DNA of 20,311 nt, from positions 1 through 20,311 of IMG/VR virus record IMGVR_UViG_3300007640_000340. One strand, 5' to 3'. The notes under the pieces were generated by a model. That model ran no database searches. It had not been told where the DNA came from and saw nothing but the letters and a program-made list of their open reading frames with translations. The translations under genes and the position numbers were made by a program. This stretch comes from a virus. Of the stretch, positions 1 to 7,053 are shown piece by piece; positions within the stretch are counted from its first letter, which is position 1; each line of letters begins with the position of its first letter.

Positions 1-2
1 GA

Positions 3-1349
3 CAAGGATTAAAGATTCTTGACTATCCTTGGTTACAACCTCATCATCTTGTACCGAATAGATACCTTGTGTCACATCAAAAGCAACACGGTGCTGATAT
101 TGACGAGGCTATGATGGGGCGTGCCCCCGAAGGATATTTTGGTGACACAGAGGCTGTTCACACATGGGAAGTTTTGCATCACCTCCCCGATGCTTTCTTT
201 TACCCCAATGTAAAAGAAAACTTGCAAAAGAAAGGTAAGCAACCCACAGGGTTGTACAATGCCGCTCATTCCATGATTGACAAAGCCTTGCAACAGGGGA
301 TTGAACATATTCCCAATGTCAATGTCACCATCAACACCAACACACTTGGTAGTCCACAAATGATTAACCGACCGCTCCACGAAATACTTCAAACGCCCGA
401 TTTGCGAGAGGCTTTGGTCAAAGACATGGCACATGTGCCCGCTATGATGTTCCTGTTTGGTCGTAGTGGACAAGGTGACTTCAAGCGATTGTACGACCAC
501 ATGATGGAAAAGTATGGTGCATCCGAAGACATGCTTTCAGCGAGTGAGCAAGCCAAGTACCTTTCAGCGGGTGCAAAAGGTGGAAAGGGAATGCACGAAT
601 CAGCCAAGCGTATGTTTGCTCTTGCTCGTGCTTCGGGTGAAGGAAGTGAAGAAGGTCGTAGCCGATTTGGTGAGCATCCTATTTCTGCTGACGAATTACA
701 AGCAATGGGTATGTATCACAGTGACAATCTTATGAATCAAGTGGACAGGTTTCGTGGTGTTCTTGAGGCATTGGCCGACCATCAAGCCAGTGCACAGGGG
801 CATCAAGTCAAGCGAGGTATTGGTGACATCCCTACCACCGCCCGTCCGGGTATGTCCATTGGTGGCTATCCCGAATTAAATGCTGAAACGGGGGAATACT
901 CTATGCCTCCTCTTGACCCTCACATGGATGCGTATTTCCATCAAGTTCATGATTTTGCACCAACGGAGGCGTTTGACCCCTCCCTTACACAGTCGCCCGA
1001 ATCGCAGGTTCTTTCTTCACCTGTTCCACCCGCACCATCTCCGGCGGGCACTTCTCCGGCTCCAAGTTCGGTTCGGGCGGCACCTTCCTACCCTCACACT
1101 GCAAGACAGCAGTTCCAGCAGATGCGACCACAAGTAGGACAACTTGACCCCGTGCAGTTCCGACAACTGCTTGAACAATCGGGCCGTCGCAGACCTATGC
1201 CGATGAGTGGTGCCCCTCTCTCACCCTACGAGGAAAGAATGCAAGGTGCCCTTGCAGACCCTCAACAACAATTCTTGAGTGATTATTTCAAATCAAGCGA
1301 TTCTGTAATGGATGAAGTAATGCGTATAGTCAAAGGTGGACGACGATGA
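3..1349 (+). CDS. Unrecognised protein, C-terminal part (cut by left edge)
   Basis: The frame is open from base 3 with no stop, so the true start is probably outside the window. A GTG at 69 is possible but has no convincing ribosome binding site, and residues upstream of it (with motifs such as DYPWLQPHHLVPNRYL) look like continuing protein. About 448 residues are visible. The first ~290 are mixed and His/Met-rich with predicted helices; residues roughly 320-420 are Pro/Ser/Gln-rich and probably disordered (VPPAPSPAGTSPAPSS). I see no catalytic motif, signal peptide or membrane segment. Its stop overlaps the next start in an ATGA, implying translational coupling with the following gene and the terminase. 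Being just upstream of terL in a virion module, it may be a virion or packaging-related protein, but that is inference from position only. Confidence 0.75.
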   Translation, partial: QGLKILDYPWLQPHHLVPNRYLVSHQKQHGADIDEAMMGRAPEGYFGDTEAVHTWEVLHHLPDAFFYPNVKENLQKKGKQPTGLYNAAHSMIDKALQQGIEHIPNVNVTINTNTLGSPQMINRPLHEILQTPDLREALVKDMAHVPAMMFLFGRSGQGDFKRLYDHMMEKYGASEDMLSASEQAKYLSAGAKGGKGMHESAKRMFALARASGEGSEEGRSRFGEHPISADELQAMGMYHSDNLMNQVDRFRGVLEALADHQASAQGHQVKRGIGDIPTTARPGMSIGGYPELNAETGEYSMPPLDPHMDAYFHQVHDFAPTEAFDPSLTQSPESQVLSSPVPPAPSPAGTSPAPSSVRAAPSYPHTARQQFQQMRPQVGQLDPVQFRQLLEQSGRRRPMPMSGAPLSPYEERMQGALADPQQQFLSDYFKSSDSVMDEVMRIVKGGRR

Positions 1350-2341
1350 GCAAGAAAGTATTGATTCGCAAGCAAATGGGTGGTGTCACTCAACAGGTAA
1401 TGGTTGACCAATCAAAACCCCGAACAGATGCAAGAAGCGATTTAGCCACTCTTCGTGGCGGTGCTTACGGTCTTAATCCCGATACCGGAAGACAAGGTTT
1501 CATTCCCGGCGCACAACTTCCCGGTGCCGCACCTACAAGAATGCAAAGATTGGGTGCAGGTGCTAACCTTGCTGGTCGTGGACTCGCCGCCGCTTTGACG
1601 GGTCTTCAAACAGCATATGGCCTACAGGGAGGCAATGTTGGTGCGTTAGGTTCTGTGAAAGACCAATACCGTGCAAATGTTGGTGGCTTAACTGGTGGTA
1701 GTCCTTCCGAGGCTCAACAAGGACAAAATATGGCCATGGACGAGTTAGCCCGACAAAATGCTGAAGCGGCTAAAAACGCTATGATGCAACAGGTGAATCC
1801 AGCACCTACTAATCAAAGTGGCCCTACAGGAACCCCACTACCGGGTCAAACACAAAGTACACCACTTGGTCAACTACCACCAGCGGGCATACCACCAGCA
1901 CCTCCCGTTCCTGCGGCACCAGCGGCACAACAAACAACATCAGTTGACCCAGTGCCTCCAATGGCGCAAGCATTGGGCGCATTACCGGGTATCGGAGTGC
2001 AACCAACTGGGCCAGCACAACCAGTACAACCACTTCCAAACCCACAGGGATTCAATACGGCAGAAAGTGTACCTGTGCAATCCACTCTTCCTCAAGGTCA
2101 ATCGCCTCAACCCGAAGAAGTTGTTCCTCAAGGGCAACCTTACGCTGGATACCCAGTGAGTATGATGAACAATAACAGACCACTCAATCAACAAGATTAC
2201 TTTAAATTTCTACAAGGACAACAAAATAAATCATTCGTACAAGCGATATATGATGAAATGGGAGATGCGCTATACAAAACCGACCCTCATGTAGCCGGTT
2301 TGATTATTTCCCGTATATACATGGATAAATTCGTAAGGTGA
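1346..2341 (+). CDS. Gly/Pro/Gln-rich low-complexity protein, unknown function
   Basis: 331 residues. The ATG overlaps the previous stop (ATGA) and the TGA stop forms part of the GGTGAT ribosome binding site of terL. The N-terminus is basic (MSKKVLIRKQ), followed by a Gly/Ala-rich segment (about residues 30-110), then a long Pro/Gln/Ala-rich stretch (about 145-260) that is almost certainly disordered. A more ordinary C-terminal segment of ~55 residues (PLNQQDYFKFLQGQQNKSFV onward) is predicted helical and could be the interaction domain. No enzymatic motif is visible. The position of a small terminase is upstream of terL, but there is no helix-turn-helix evidence, so I do not call it TerS. 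The N-terminal KVLI segment weakly resembles that of the gene truncated at the right edge. Confidence 0.8.
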   Translation: MSKKVLIRKQMGGVTQQVMVDQSKPRTDARSDLATLRGGAYGLNPDTGRQGFIPGAQLPGAAPTRMQRLGAGANLAGRGLAAALTGLQTAYGLQGGNVGALGSVKDQYRANVGGLTGGSPSEAQQGQNMAMDELARQNAEAAKNAMMQQVNPAPTNQSGPTGTPLPGQTQSTPLGQLPPAGIPPAPPVPAAPAAQQTTSVDPVPPMAQALGALPGIGVQPTGPAQPVQPLPNPQGFNTAESVPVQSTLPQGQSPQPEEVVPQGQPYAGYPVSMMNNNRPLNQQDYFKFLQGQQNKSFVQAIYDEMGDALYKTDPHVAGLIISRIYMDKFVR

Positions 2342-2345
2342 TACC

Positions 2346-3836
2346 ATGAGCGACATGGATGAGTTTATTCACGACATGGACAGAAAGATGTCTGCAAAGT
2401 CGTTTGAATACTTCTTCACCGAAATTTTGGGCTTTGATTACTCCGGCCACCACAAGTCGTGGGATGAAGGACTGGCTGAAAACCGATATTACTGCGTGAA
2501 AGCGAGTCGTGACCACGGTAAGTCTGTATTCTTCATGTCATACGCTCTATGGCTCGCTACTTTCAACCCCGGAAACCACATCATGATTTTTTCTCACTCT
2601 CTTGAACAGACGCTTGAACACATGCGATTTATCCGTCAAAACATTGAGAACACACCTTCAATTCGCTATCTTATCCCCGAAGGCCGTCCGTGGCGAAAAA
2701 CCTACTTTGAGTTCAGTAACGGTAGCCGTATCATGGCTAAGTCGGTTGGTGGTGGTACTCGTGGTTTCCACCCGAATGTTGTACTGTGTGACGATATTTT
2801 GTGGGGTACGACGGGTACTGAACTACAGCGTGCCGCAGACTGGTTCTACGGTGTTCTGCTCCCTGTTCTTCACCACACGGGTCGCCTTATGATGGTGGGT
2901 ACACCGTTTTCGTACAATGACTTGTACTCTCAGTTGGAGCAGACTGAAACATTCCAAGTGGAAACATATCCCGCTATCAACAAAGAAGGCGAAGCCTTAT
3001 GGCCGGAGCGATGGGATTTGGAGTCCCTTGACCAACGACGACTTACTATGCCTGCAATTCAATTTTCCCGTGAGTACCTTTGTGAGCCAATTCACGATGT
3101 AGCCAGTATGTTTCCTAATGACATACTGGAAAAGGCACGCAACAAAGACCTCGTTCTTCTTGACCGTGCTGATACTGAATACGATGCAGAAGGCGAACCA
3201 GCAGGAGTTTTCGGGCAACACTTTATTGGATGGGACACTGCTATTGCTTCGGATAAAAACGCTGACTTTACCGCCATGACTGTTATGCGTATGATACCAA
3301 ATGAAAATGTAAAGCAAATCGTCGGCATTGTTCACGAGCGTGGTATGTCGGGACTGGCGCAGAAGAATCAAATCATGATGCTCAACAACCGCTTCCAGCC
3401 CGACCTCATTGAGTTGGAAGGCAACAACTTCCAGCGTATGTTCCAAGCCGAACTGCTTGAGATGCGCCAAGACATTCCAATCAAGACTTTCATGACGACA
3501 CGCACACGCAAAGAAAGCCTGTTCATGTCCCTCTTAATGGCTTTTGAGCAAGGGCAAATTCAAACTCCATACGGCGACAAGCGAAGCCGTGAGTTTACCC
3601 ACAAGTTAGAAACTGAACTCAACCGCTTCGGTATGCAAAAGAATGGTCGCTTGGAAAGCGTGGGTACGCACGACGACTTGGCCATGTCGCTGGCTTTGGC
3701 TAATTGGGCTACGAAGGAGTTCAAAGGCTCAGTTGTCCTGCTTGACGATGTGCTACCGGGCTTTGATGAGTGGATTCGTGGTAAACCACATCGCTCACGA
3801 GACAACAATCCTGCTGATGGGTGGATGATACCTTGA
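2346..3836 (+). CDS. terL: Terminase large subunit (DNA packaging ATPase-nuclease)
   Basis: 496 residues, normal length for the family. It pumps viral DNA into the procapsid through the portal and cuts the concatemer. ATPase domain: Walker A-like loop ASRDHGKS (residues 53-60), Walker B VVLCDD (145-150), and coupling motif VGTPF (184-188). RNase H-fold nuclease domain: GWDTAIASD with D297, the second acidic residue in DLIELEGNN (E358), and the final acidic pair in THDDLAMS (D443/D444). All expected motifs are present in order, so it looks active. The ATG has a good site, GGTGAT, five bases upstream. The C-terminus (GKPHRSRDNNPADGW) is short and polar. Only the subfamily is uncertain. Confidence 0.97.
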   Translation: MSDMDEFIHDMDRKMSAKSFEYFFTEILGFDYSGHHKSWDEGLAENRYYCVKASRDHGKSVFFMSYALWLATFNPGNHIMIFSHSLEQTLEHMRFIRQNIENTPSIRYLIPEGRPWRKTYFEFSNGSRIMAKSVGGGTRGFHPNVVLCDDILWGTTGTELQRAADWFYGVLLPVLHHTGRLMMVGTPFSYNDLYSQLEQTETFQVETYPAINKEGEALWPERWDLESLDQRRLTMPAIQFSREYLCEPIHDVASMFPNDILEKARNKDLVLLDRADTEYDAEGEPAGVFGQHFIGWDTAIASDKNADFTAMTVMRMIPNENVKQIVGIVHERGMSGLAQKNQIMMLNNRFQPDLIELEGNNFQRMFQAELLEMRQDIPIKTFMTTRTRKESLFMSLLMAFEQGQIQTPYGDKRSREFTHKLETELNRFGMQKNGRLESVGTHDDLAMSLALANWATKEFKGSVVLLDDVLPGFDEWIRGKPHRSRDNNPADGWMIP

Positions 3837-3864
3837 TGTATCCTTTTAATGACTGGGGTTTTTG

Positions 3865-4314
3865 ATGATGAAAAAAGCAATTGAAGAAGCGTGGAACTTT
3901 TTGAAAGCAAATCCATTTATGCGAGATAGAGAGGGTAAGACTATACCCCCTTCTGCGGCACTATACGCAATCATGGGTCAAAAGATTATGCAAGAAGCAA
4001 GAAATCCCCCCGAAAGAGGAAACATGGGAAGAAGGGCATTGGAAGAAATGGCTCGTAATCAAGTCAATCAACGAATGAAAACACCTTCAATGGCCGTGAA
4101 TACTTACAAAAAACCCTATCCACCTCATTTTGTACCGCATCATGAAGGAAAACCGTATTATCCACCAGCGCAACAAGGTGATGAAAGGTTTCTGTACGGC
4201 GATGAAGAAGAAAAAGCACGCTTTTCAAATGTTCATGCTAACGAACAAGAATACAATTTGTTGAATGATTATGACTACTACGAACCTTATATGCAAAGGC
4301 TTGAACAACGGTGA
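3865..4314 (+). CDS. Small protein with N-terminal EEAWNFLK motif, unknown function
   Basis: 149 residues from ATG 3865; ATG 3868 and TTG 3862 are adjacent alternatives, and a GGGGT at 3854-3858 is the likely binding site. The N-terminus (MMKKAIEEAWNFLKANP) is helical and carries an AW..LK signature also present in neighbouring small genes. Residues ~75-110 are rich in Pro, Tyr and His (YKKPYPPHFVPHH), and the C-terminus is acidic and Tyr-rich (NDYDYYEPYMQRLEQR). There are no cysteines and no catalytic motif. It follows terL by 28 bases and overlaps the next gene. I do not recognise the family; a virion-associated or adaptor role would be guesswork. Confidence 0.75.
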   Translation: MMKKAIEEAWNFLKANPFMRDREGKTIPPSAALYAIMGQKIMQEARNPPERGNMGRRALEEMARNQVNQRMKTPSMAVNTYKKPYPPHFVPHHEGKPYYPPAQQGDERFLYGDEEEKARFSNVHANEQEYNLLNDYDYYEPYMQRLEQR

Positions 4315-4319
4315 GTAAA

Positions 4320-4511
4320 ATGAACAATTGTGAATGTGGTCATTGCGTTGGAATGGGAACTGCTTGGGATGCTCTTGAAAAAAAATTGTGTCCCGAAGGA
4401 AAAGCCGCCGCTAAAAAGAAGTTCAAGGTGTATCCGTCTGCATATGCTAATGGTTGGGCTGTTCAATACTGCCGAGGTAAATTCCGAGGAAAGAAGGGGA
4501 AGAAAAAATGA
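4320..4511 (+). CDS. Small basic Cys-rich protein with YPSAYANG motif
   Basis: 63 residues from ATG 4320, preceded by GGTGAG at 4310-4315; a GTG at 4311 would add three residues and overlap the upstream stop. The N-terminus has a metal-binding-looking cluster, CECGHC, then TAWDALEKKLC, then a conserved-looking KVYPSAYANGWAVQYCRGKF and a Lys-rich tail (RGKKGKKK). From memory, KVYPSAYA-type motifs recur in small basic proteins of marine phages and large viruses, where the function is unknown. Four or five cysteines plus the basic tail suggest a small nucleic-acid-binding or zinc-binding protein. It is coupled to the next gene through an ATGA overlap. Confidence 0.75.
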   Translation: MNNCECGHCVGMGTAWDALEKKLCPEGKAAAKKKFKVYPSAYANGWAVQYCRGKFRGKKGKKK

Positions 4512-4711
4512 TGGACTTTGATTATGTCATGGCTTTTCTTAAAGCAAAGCGTGATGCTCCTAACTACCGTGAGGCCACGGACAAGGAGATGAAGGCAAAG
4601 AAAAACTGTGGTACATGCAAAGCATGGGATTCAAAAACAGGGTACTGCAAGTGGTATGATTTTACCTGTAAGGCAGACCACATTTGTGATGCGTGGGTGA
4701 GGAAAGAATGA
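4508..4711 (+). CDS. Small Cys-rich protein (CxxC...C...C...C), putative metal binder
   Basis: 67 residues; ATG 4508 overlaps the preceding stop and a second ATG follows at 4511. The N-terminal half is helical (FDYVMAFLKAKRDAPNY) and resembles the AW..LK motif of its neighbours. The C-terminal half contains CGTCKAWDSKTGYCKWYDF, then TCKADHICDAW, that is CxxC followed by three further cysteines. This spacing is typical of a small zinc or iron-sulfur binding fold; similar short CxxC/CDxW proteins are common in phage structural operons, with unknown role. ATGA overlaps on both sides show tight translational coupling. Confidence 0.75.
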   Translation: MMDFDYVMAFLKAKRDAPNYREATDKEMKAKKNCGTCKAWDSKTGYCKWYDFTCKADHICDAWVRKE

Positions 4712-5223
4712 CACCGATGGATGAAGCATGGCTTGTTCTCAAGTACGAGGGCGGATTTTTCACTCAACCACCTGCCATGGAAATGGATGAAGAAAAAATT
4801 GCTAATTATGAAAAGGTGAGAGATGAGGGTGGCGATTATCCAGCCTTTTTTGGTGATGAGTATTCCAATGCCCTGTATCAGCAAGAAGAAATAGCCGCTC
4901 TCAACGAGGCAATACGCCAAGAATTACGACGACAAATGGATGCAAAAAGTGAATTCCACTTCTGGGAATTTGATAGTGGTTTTATGCCCGATGCAAGCCC
5001 CATGATGGCAATGCGCCAACACTATTTCCCCAAGGCCGGAAAGCCGATGGTGCCGACAGGTGCCAAAGGGACTTTTGTGATGCGGCCTTACAGGGGTCCG
5101 GACGATTACAAGCCTGCCCTCCCTATTCGTGCCCCAGTGATTCGCTCAAGGTGGGACCCCGAATATAAACTCAATATGAAAAACCGCTTTGACCCAGACG
5201 GGGGTAAGTTTATTGGAGAATGA
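4708..5223 (+). CDS. Small protein with N-terminal DEAWLVLK motif, unknown function
   Basis: 171 residues from ATG 4708, which overlaps the upstream TGA and is preceded by GGTGAGGAAAG. An earlier GTG (4693) is in frame but inside the upstream gene. The N-terminus MTPMDEAWLVLKYEGG matches the EEAWNFLK motif of the gene at 3865. A central acidic helix (MDEEKIANYEKVRDEGGDYP) is followed by a basic, Pro/Arg-rich C-terminus (RPYRGPDDYKPALPIRAP). There are no cysteines. No known family is recognised. It may belong with the other AW..LK proteins as a set of small accessory factors binding one partner. Confidence 0.75.
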   Translation: MTPMDEAWLVLKYEGGFFTQPPAMEMDEEKIANYEKVRDEGGDYPAFFGDEYSNALYQQEEIAALNEAIRQELRRQMDAKSEFHFWEFDSGFMPDASPMMAMRQHYFPKAGKPMVPTGAKGTFVMRPYRGPDDYKPALPIRAPVIRSRWDPEYKLNMKNRFDPDGGKFIGE

Positions 5224-5716
5224 ACGCTGTACCTGCCACGATGTTCTCATCGTAAAGAATTTGAACCGATGGTTCAAGGAAAAGTGGGTGGATGTATCTC
5301 GTAAGGATAAGGACGGCAAGCACCCACCGTGTGGCCGTAGTAAAGCCAATAAATCAAGCAAGGGCTACCCCAAGTGTCGCCCCAGTGTCAAAGTAAGTGA
5401 CAAGACTCCAAAGACCAGTGGCTCTATGTCGTCGGGTCAAAAGCAAGCCGCTACTAAACGCAAGCGTGCAAAAAAGCAGGGCGTTGGTGGCAAACCAACG
5501 GTGGTGAAAGCAATGAAAGATAACAAGAAAGATATGAAAGGCAAAAAAGGAATGGTCATGGTGATTGCGGTCACGGCTAAACCGAAAGGTAAGGACAAAG
5601 TGGGTGTAAAGAAAATGCAAAAGTTTGCAGGGCAAATGGAGCAATGCCACACTTGCGGCAATATGTTTCCCAATTACCGTATGTTGAGTCAACATCAACA
5701 ACAAATGCGTCATTGA
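5213..5716 (+). CDS. Small basic protein: WFKEKWVDV / YPKC region plus C-terminal C2H2 zinc finger
   Basis: About 167 residues. There is no in-frame ATG at the beginning; TTG 5213 with GGGGGT eight bases upstream is my choice, with TTG 5189 or TTG 5261 possible. Three parts are visible: a short CTCH-containing N-terminus; a basic domain, NRWFKEKWVDVSRKDKDG, PPCGRSKANKSSKGYPKC and KRKRAKKQGVGGKPT, whose pattern (W-KEKWVD, CGR, YPKC, GGKPT) I recall from small basic proteins of marine phages and some large viruses (possibly DUF5872-like, from memory); and a C-terminal finger CHTCGNMFPNYRMLSQH.....H with C-x2-C-x12-H-x5-H spacing. The middle is extremely Lys-rich. It probably binds nucleic acid. 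The coupling of a DNA-binding zinc finger to this basic domain is notable. Confidence 0.75.
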   Translation: MENERCTCHDVLIVKNLNRWFKEKWVDVSRKDKDGKHPPCGRSKANKSSKGYPKCRPSVKVSDKTPKTSGSMSSGQKQAATKRKRAKKQGVGGKPTVVKAMKDNKKDMKGKKGMVMVIAVTAKPKGKDKVGVKKMQKFAGQMEQCHTCGNMFPNYRMLSQHQQQMRH

Positions 5717-5748
5717 TGTAAGAAAGATTAAAACCAAAGGTCAATTGA

Positions 5749-7053
5749 GTGGTCATTATGTGGGGGAGTATGTTAATCGGGGATGAATATGATTCACCCC
5801 TGCAAGTTGAGGATGAGTTTTCAAACACAGTTTTGAAGAATCTTGCTCAACATCCCTTTTTTCAACCACAAGATGTGCCATTAAATACTTTAAATATAGT
5901 CAAAGAAGATAAAGACGCAGTAAGCCTTTTTCCAAAAAACGGAGATGGGTGGTTTGAGAGTAAATATGGTACAGATGCTAATACAATTATTCGGATGTGT
6001 CGCAAAATGCGAAGACATGATAAGGTGTTTAAATCCGAATACGATAACATCATCAAAGATATACGCCAAGTAAAAGCAATGGAAGTTGACGCTACCATTA
6101 AATCTCTTACATGGGCGGTTGGAATGGAAGATGTAATTCGCAACATAGGGCTTAGTGACCGTTCTTTGAAAGCACTTCGTAAGTTTGGTGAATTAAGAGG
6201 AACAAGTTTGCAAAAAGCATGTCAACAATACCTCAAAGCCATGACTGTATTACAACATCTTAATGAAAAAATGGATTGGGACACTGATGACCAGCAAAAT
6301 TGGGTTGATGCTAACAGCATGAAAAAAGATGCTCAAAAAATGTGGCGCAATACATTGCATCAAATTGATAACTTGAAGAAGACCGATGTTGCCGCTTTGG
6401 AATACGCATCAAATCTTCTTGGAAAAGAAGGGGCACTTGGTAGTCGTGAAATTGTACGACGAGGGTATGGAGTTCTTAACAAATCCATGACACCTGCAAA
6501 AATGAGTTCTCTTCTCAAAATGTACGGTGAAGAGGTTGATGTTTACCGAGGAAGTAGCAATAGTACATATGTAAAACAAGGCACAAATGGTTTCATTATC
6601 AAAGATATGTGGGCGTACACCGCTGGTTTTGTAGATGCTGACGGTAGCATTTTCATTTCCGAGCGAGGTGACCCCCGTGTGACTATTGTAGCCAGTGGAG
6701 ATAACGGCAAAGCGCATTGCGAAGAGTTGCAGAAAATGATTGGTTGTGGTCGCCTTGTGTCCGACCAAAAATTGGCTAAAAACACCATTAAACCAGTTCA
6801 TCGGTTGATATTTTCTTCTAAGCAAGATATTCATGAAATTCTTAAAGGGGTCTTACCACATCTTAAACTCAAATCGTTACAAGCAAAGGCCGTTTTAAAT
6901 TATATTCAAGAAAAGGACAGTATGAGAAAAACGCAACTTTACCAACTGGTAACATACAATAATTGGAAAGACCATAAAAGTAAAGCCACTTCTCTCTTGA
7001 ACAAGTGGGGCGTTGATTTAGACACTATTGGTGGATATGCGGAGGGACTATGA
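5749..7053 (+). CDS. Unknown helical domain fused to a LAGLIDADG endonuclease domain
   Basis: 434 residues from GTG 5749 (AAAGGT site upstream); ATG 5758 and ATG 5770 are alternatives. Residues ~1-270 form a mostly helical domain I do not recognise (for example TIKSLTWAVGMEDVIRN). Residues ~285-395 form a single LAGLIDADG unit: WAYTAGFVDADGSIFIS (288-304) with the acidic D296 and D298, followed by a region typical of the family (HCEELQKMIGCGRL, then HRLIFSSKQDI, then LKLKSLQAKAVLNYI). One motif copy means it would act as a homodimer. The ending (GGYAEGL) has no intein splice residues, so this is a fusion, not an intein. It lies immediately upstream of, and overlaps, the portal gene. It may be a homing endonuclease that has captured a host gene's 3' end, or a domesticated packaging nuclease. 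Confidence 0.85.
   Translation: MVIMWGSMLIGDEYDSPLQVEDEFSNTVLKNLAQHPFFQPQDVPLNTLNIVKEDKDAVSLFPKNGDGWFESKYGTDANTIIRMCRKMRRHDKVFKSEYDNIIKDIRQVKAMEVDATIKSLTWAVGMEDVIRNIGLSDRSLKALRKFGELRGTSLQKACQQYLKAMTVLQHLNEKMDWDTDDQQNWVDANSMKKDAQKMWRNTLHQIDNLKKTDVAALEYASNLLGKEGALGSREIVRRGYGVLNKSMTPAKMSSLLKMYGEEVDVYRGSSNSTYVKQGTNGFIIKDMWAYTAGFVDADGSIFISERGDPRVTIVASGDNGKAHCEELQKMIGCGRLVSDQKLAKNTIKPVHRLIFSSKQDIHEILKGVLPHLKLKSLQAKAVLNYIQEKDSMRKTQLYQLVTYNNWKDHKSKATSLLNKWGVDLDTIGGYAEGL

Noticed and set aside
1346-2341. Small terminase subunit (TerS)
   Set aside because: The position fits but there is no helix-turn-helix or coiled-coil oligomerisation pattern, and the sequence is mostly low-complexity.
5482-5500. 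Hairpin cgttggt-ggcaa-accaacg as a terminator or RNA element
   Set aside because: A perfect 7-bp stem, but it lies inside coding sequence (GVGGKPTV) and is not followed by a T run.
5889-5899. TATA-like tttaaatatag inside the 5749 gene as a promoter
   Set aside because: It is within a coding region with no nearby start lacking a binding site; AT-rich matches of this kind are expected by chance.
6600-7053. Intein or intron in the 5749-7053 gene
   Set aside because: There is no N-terminal Cys/Ser splice block and no His-Asn plus Cys/Ser/Thr ending; the protein ends GGYAEGL and no extein continues after it.
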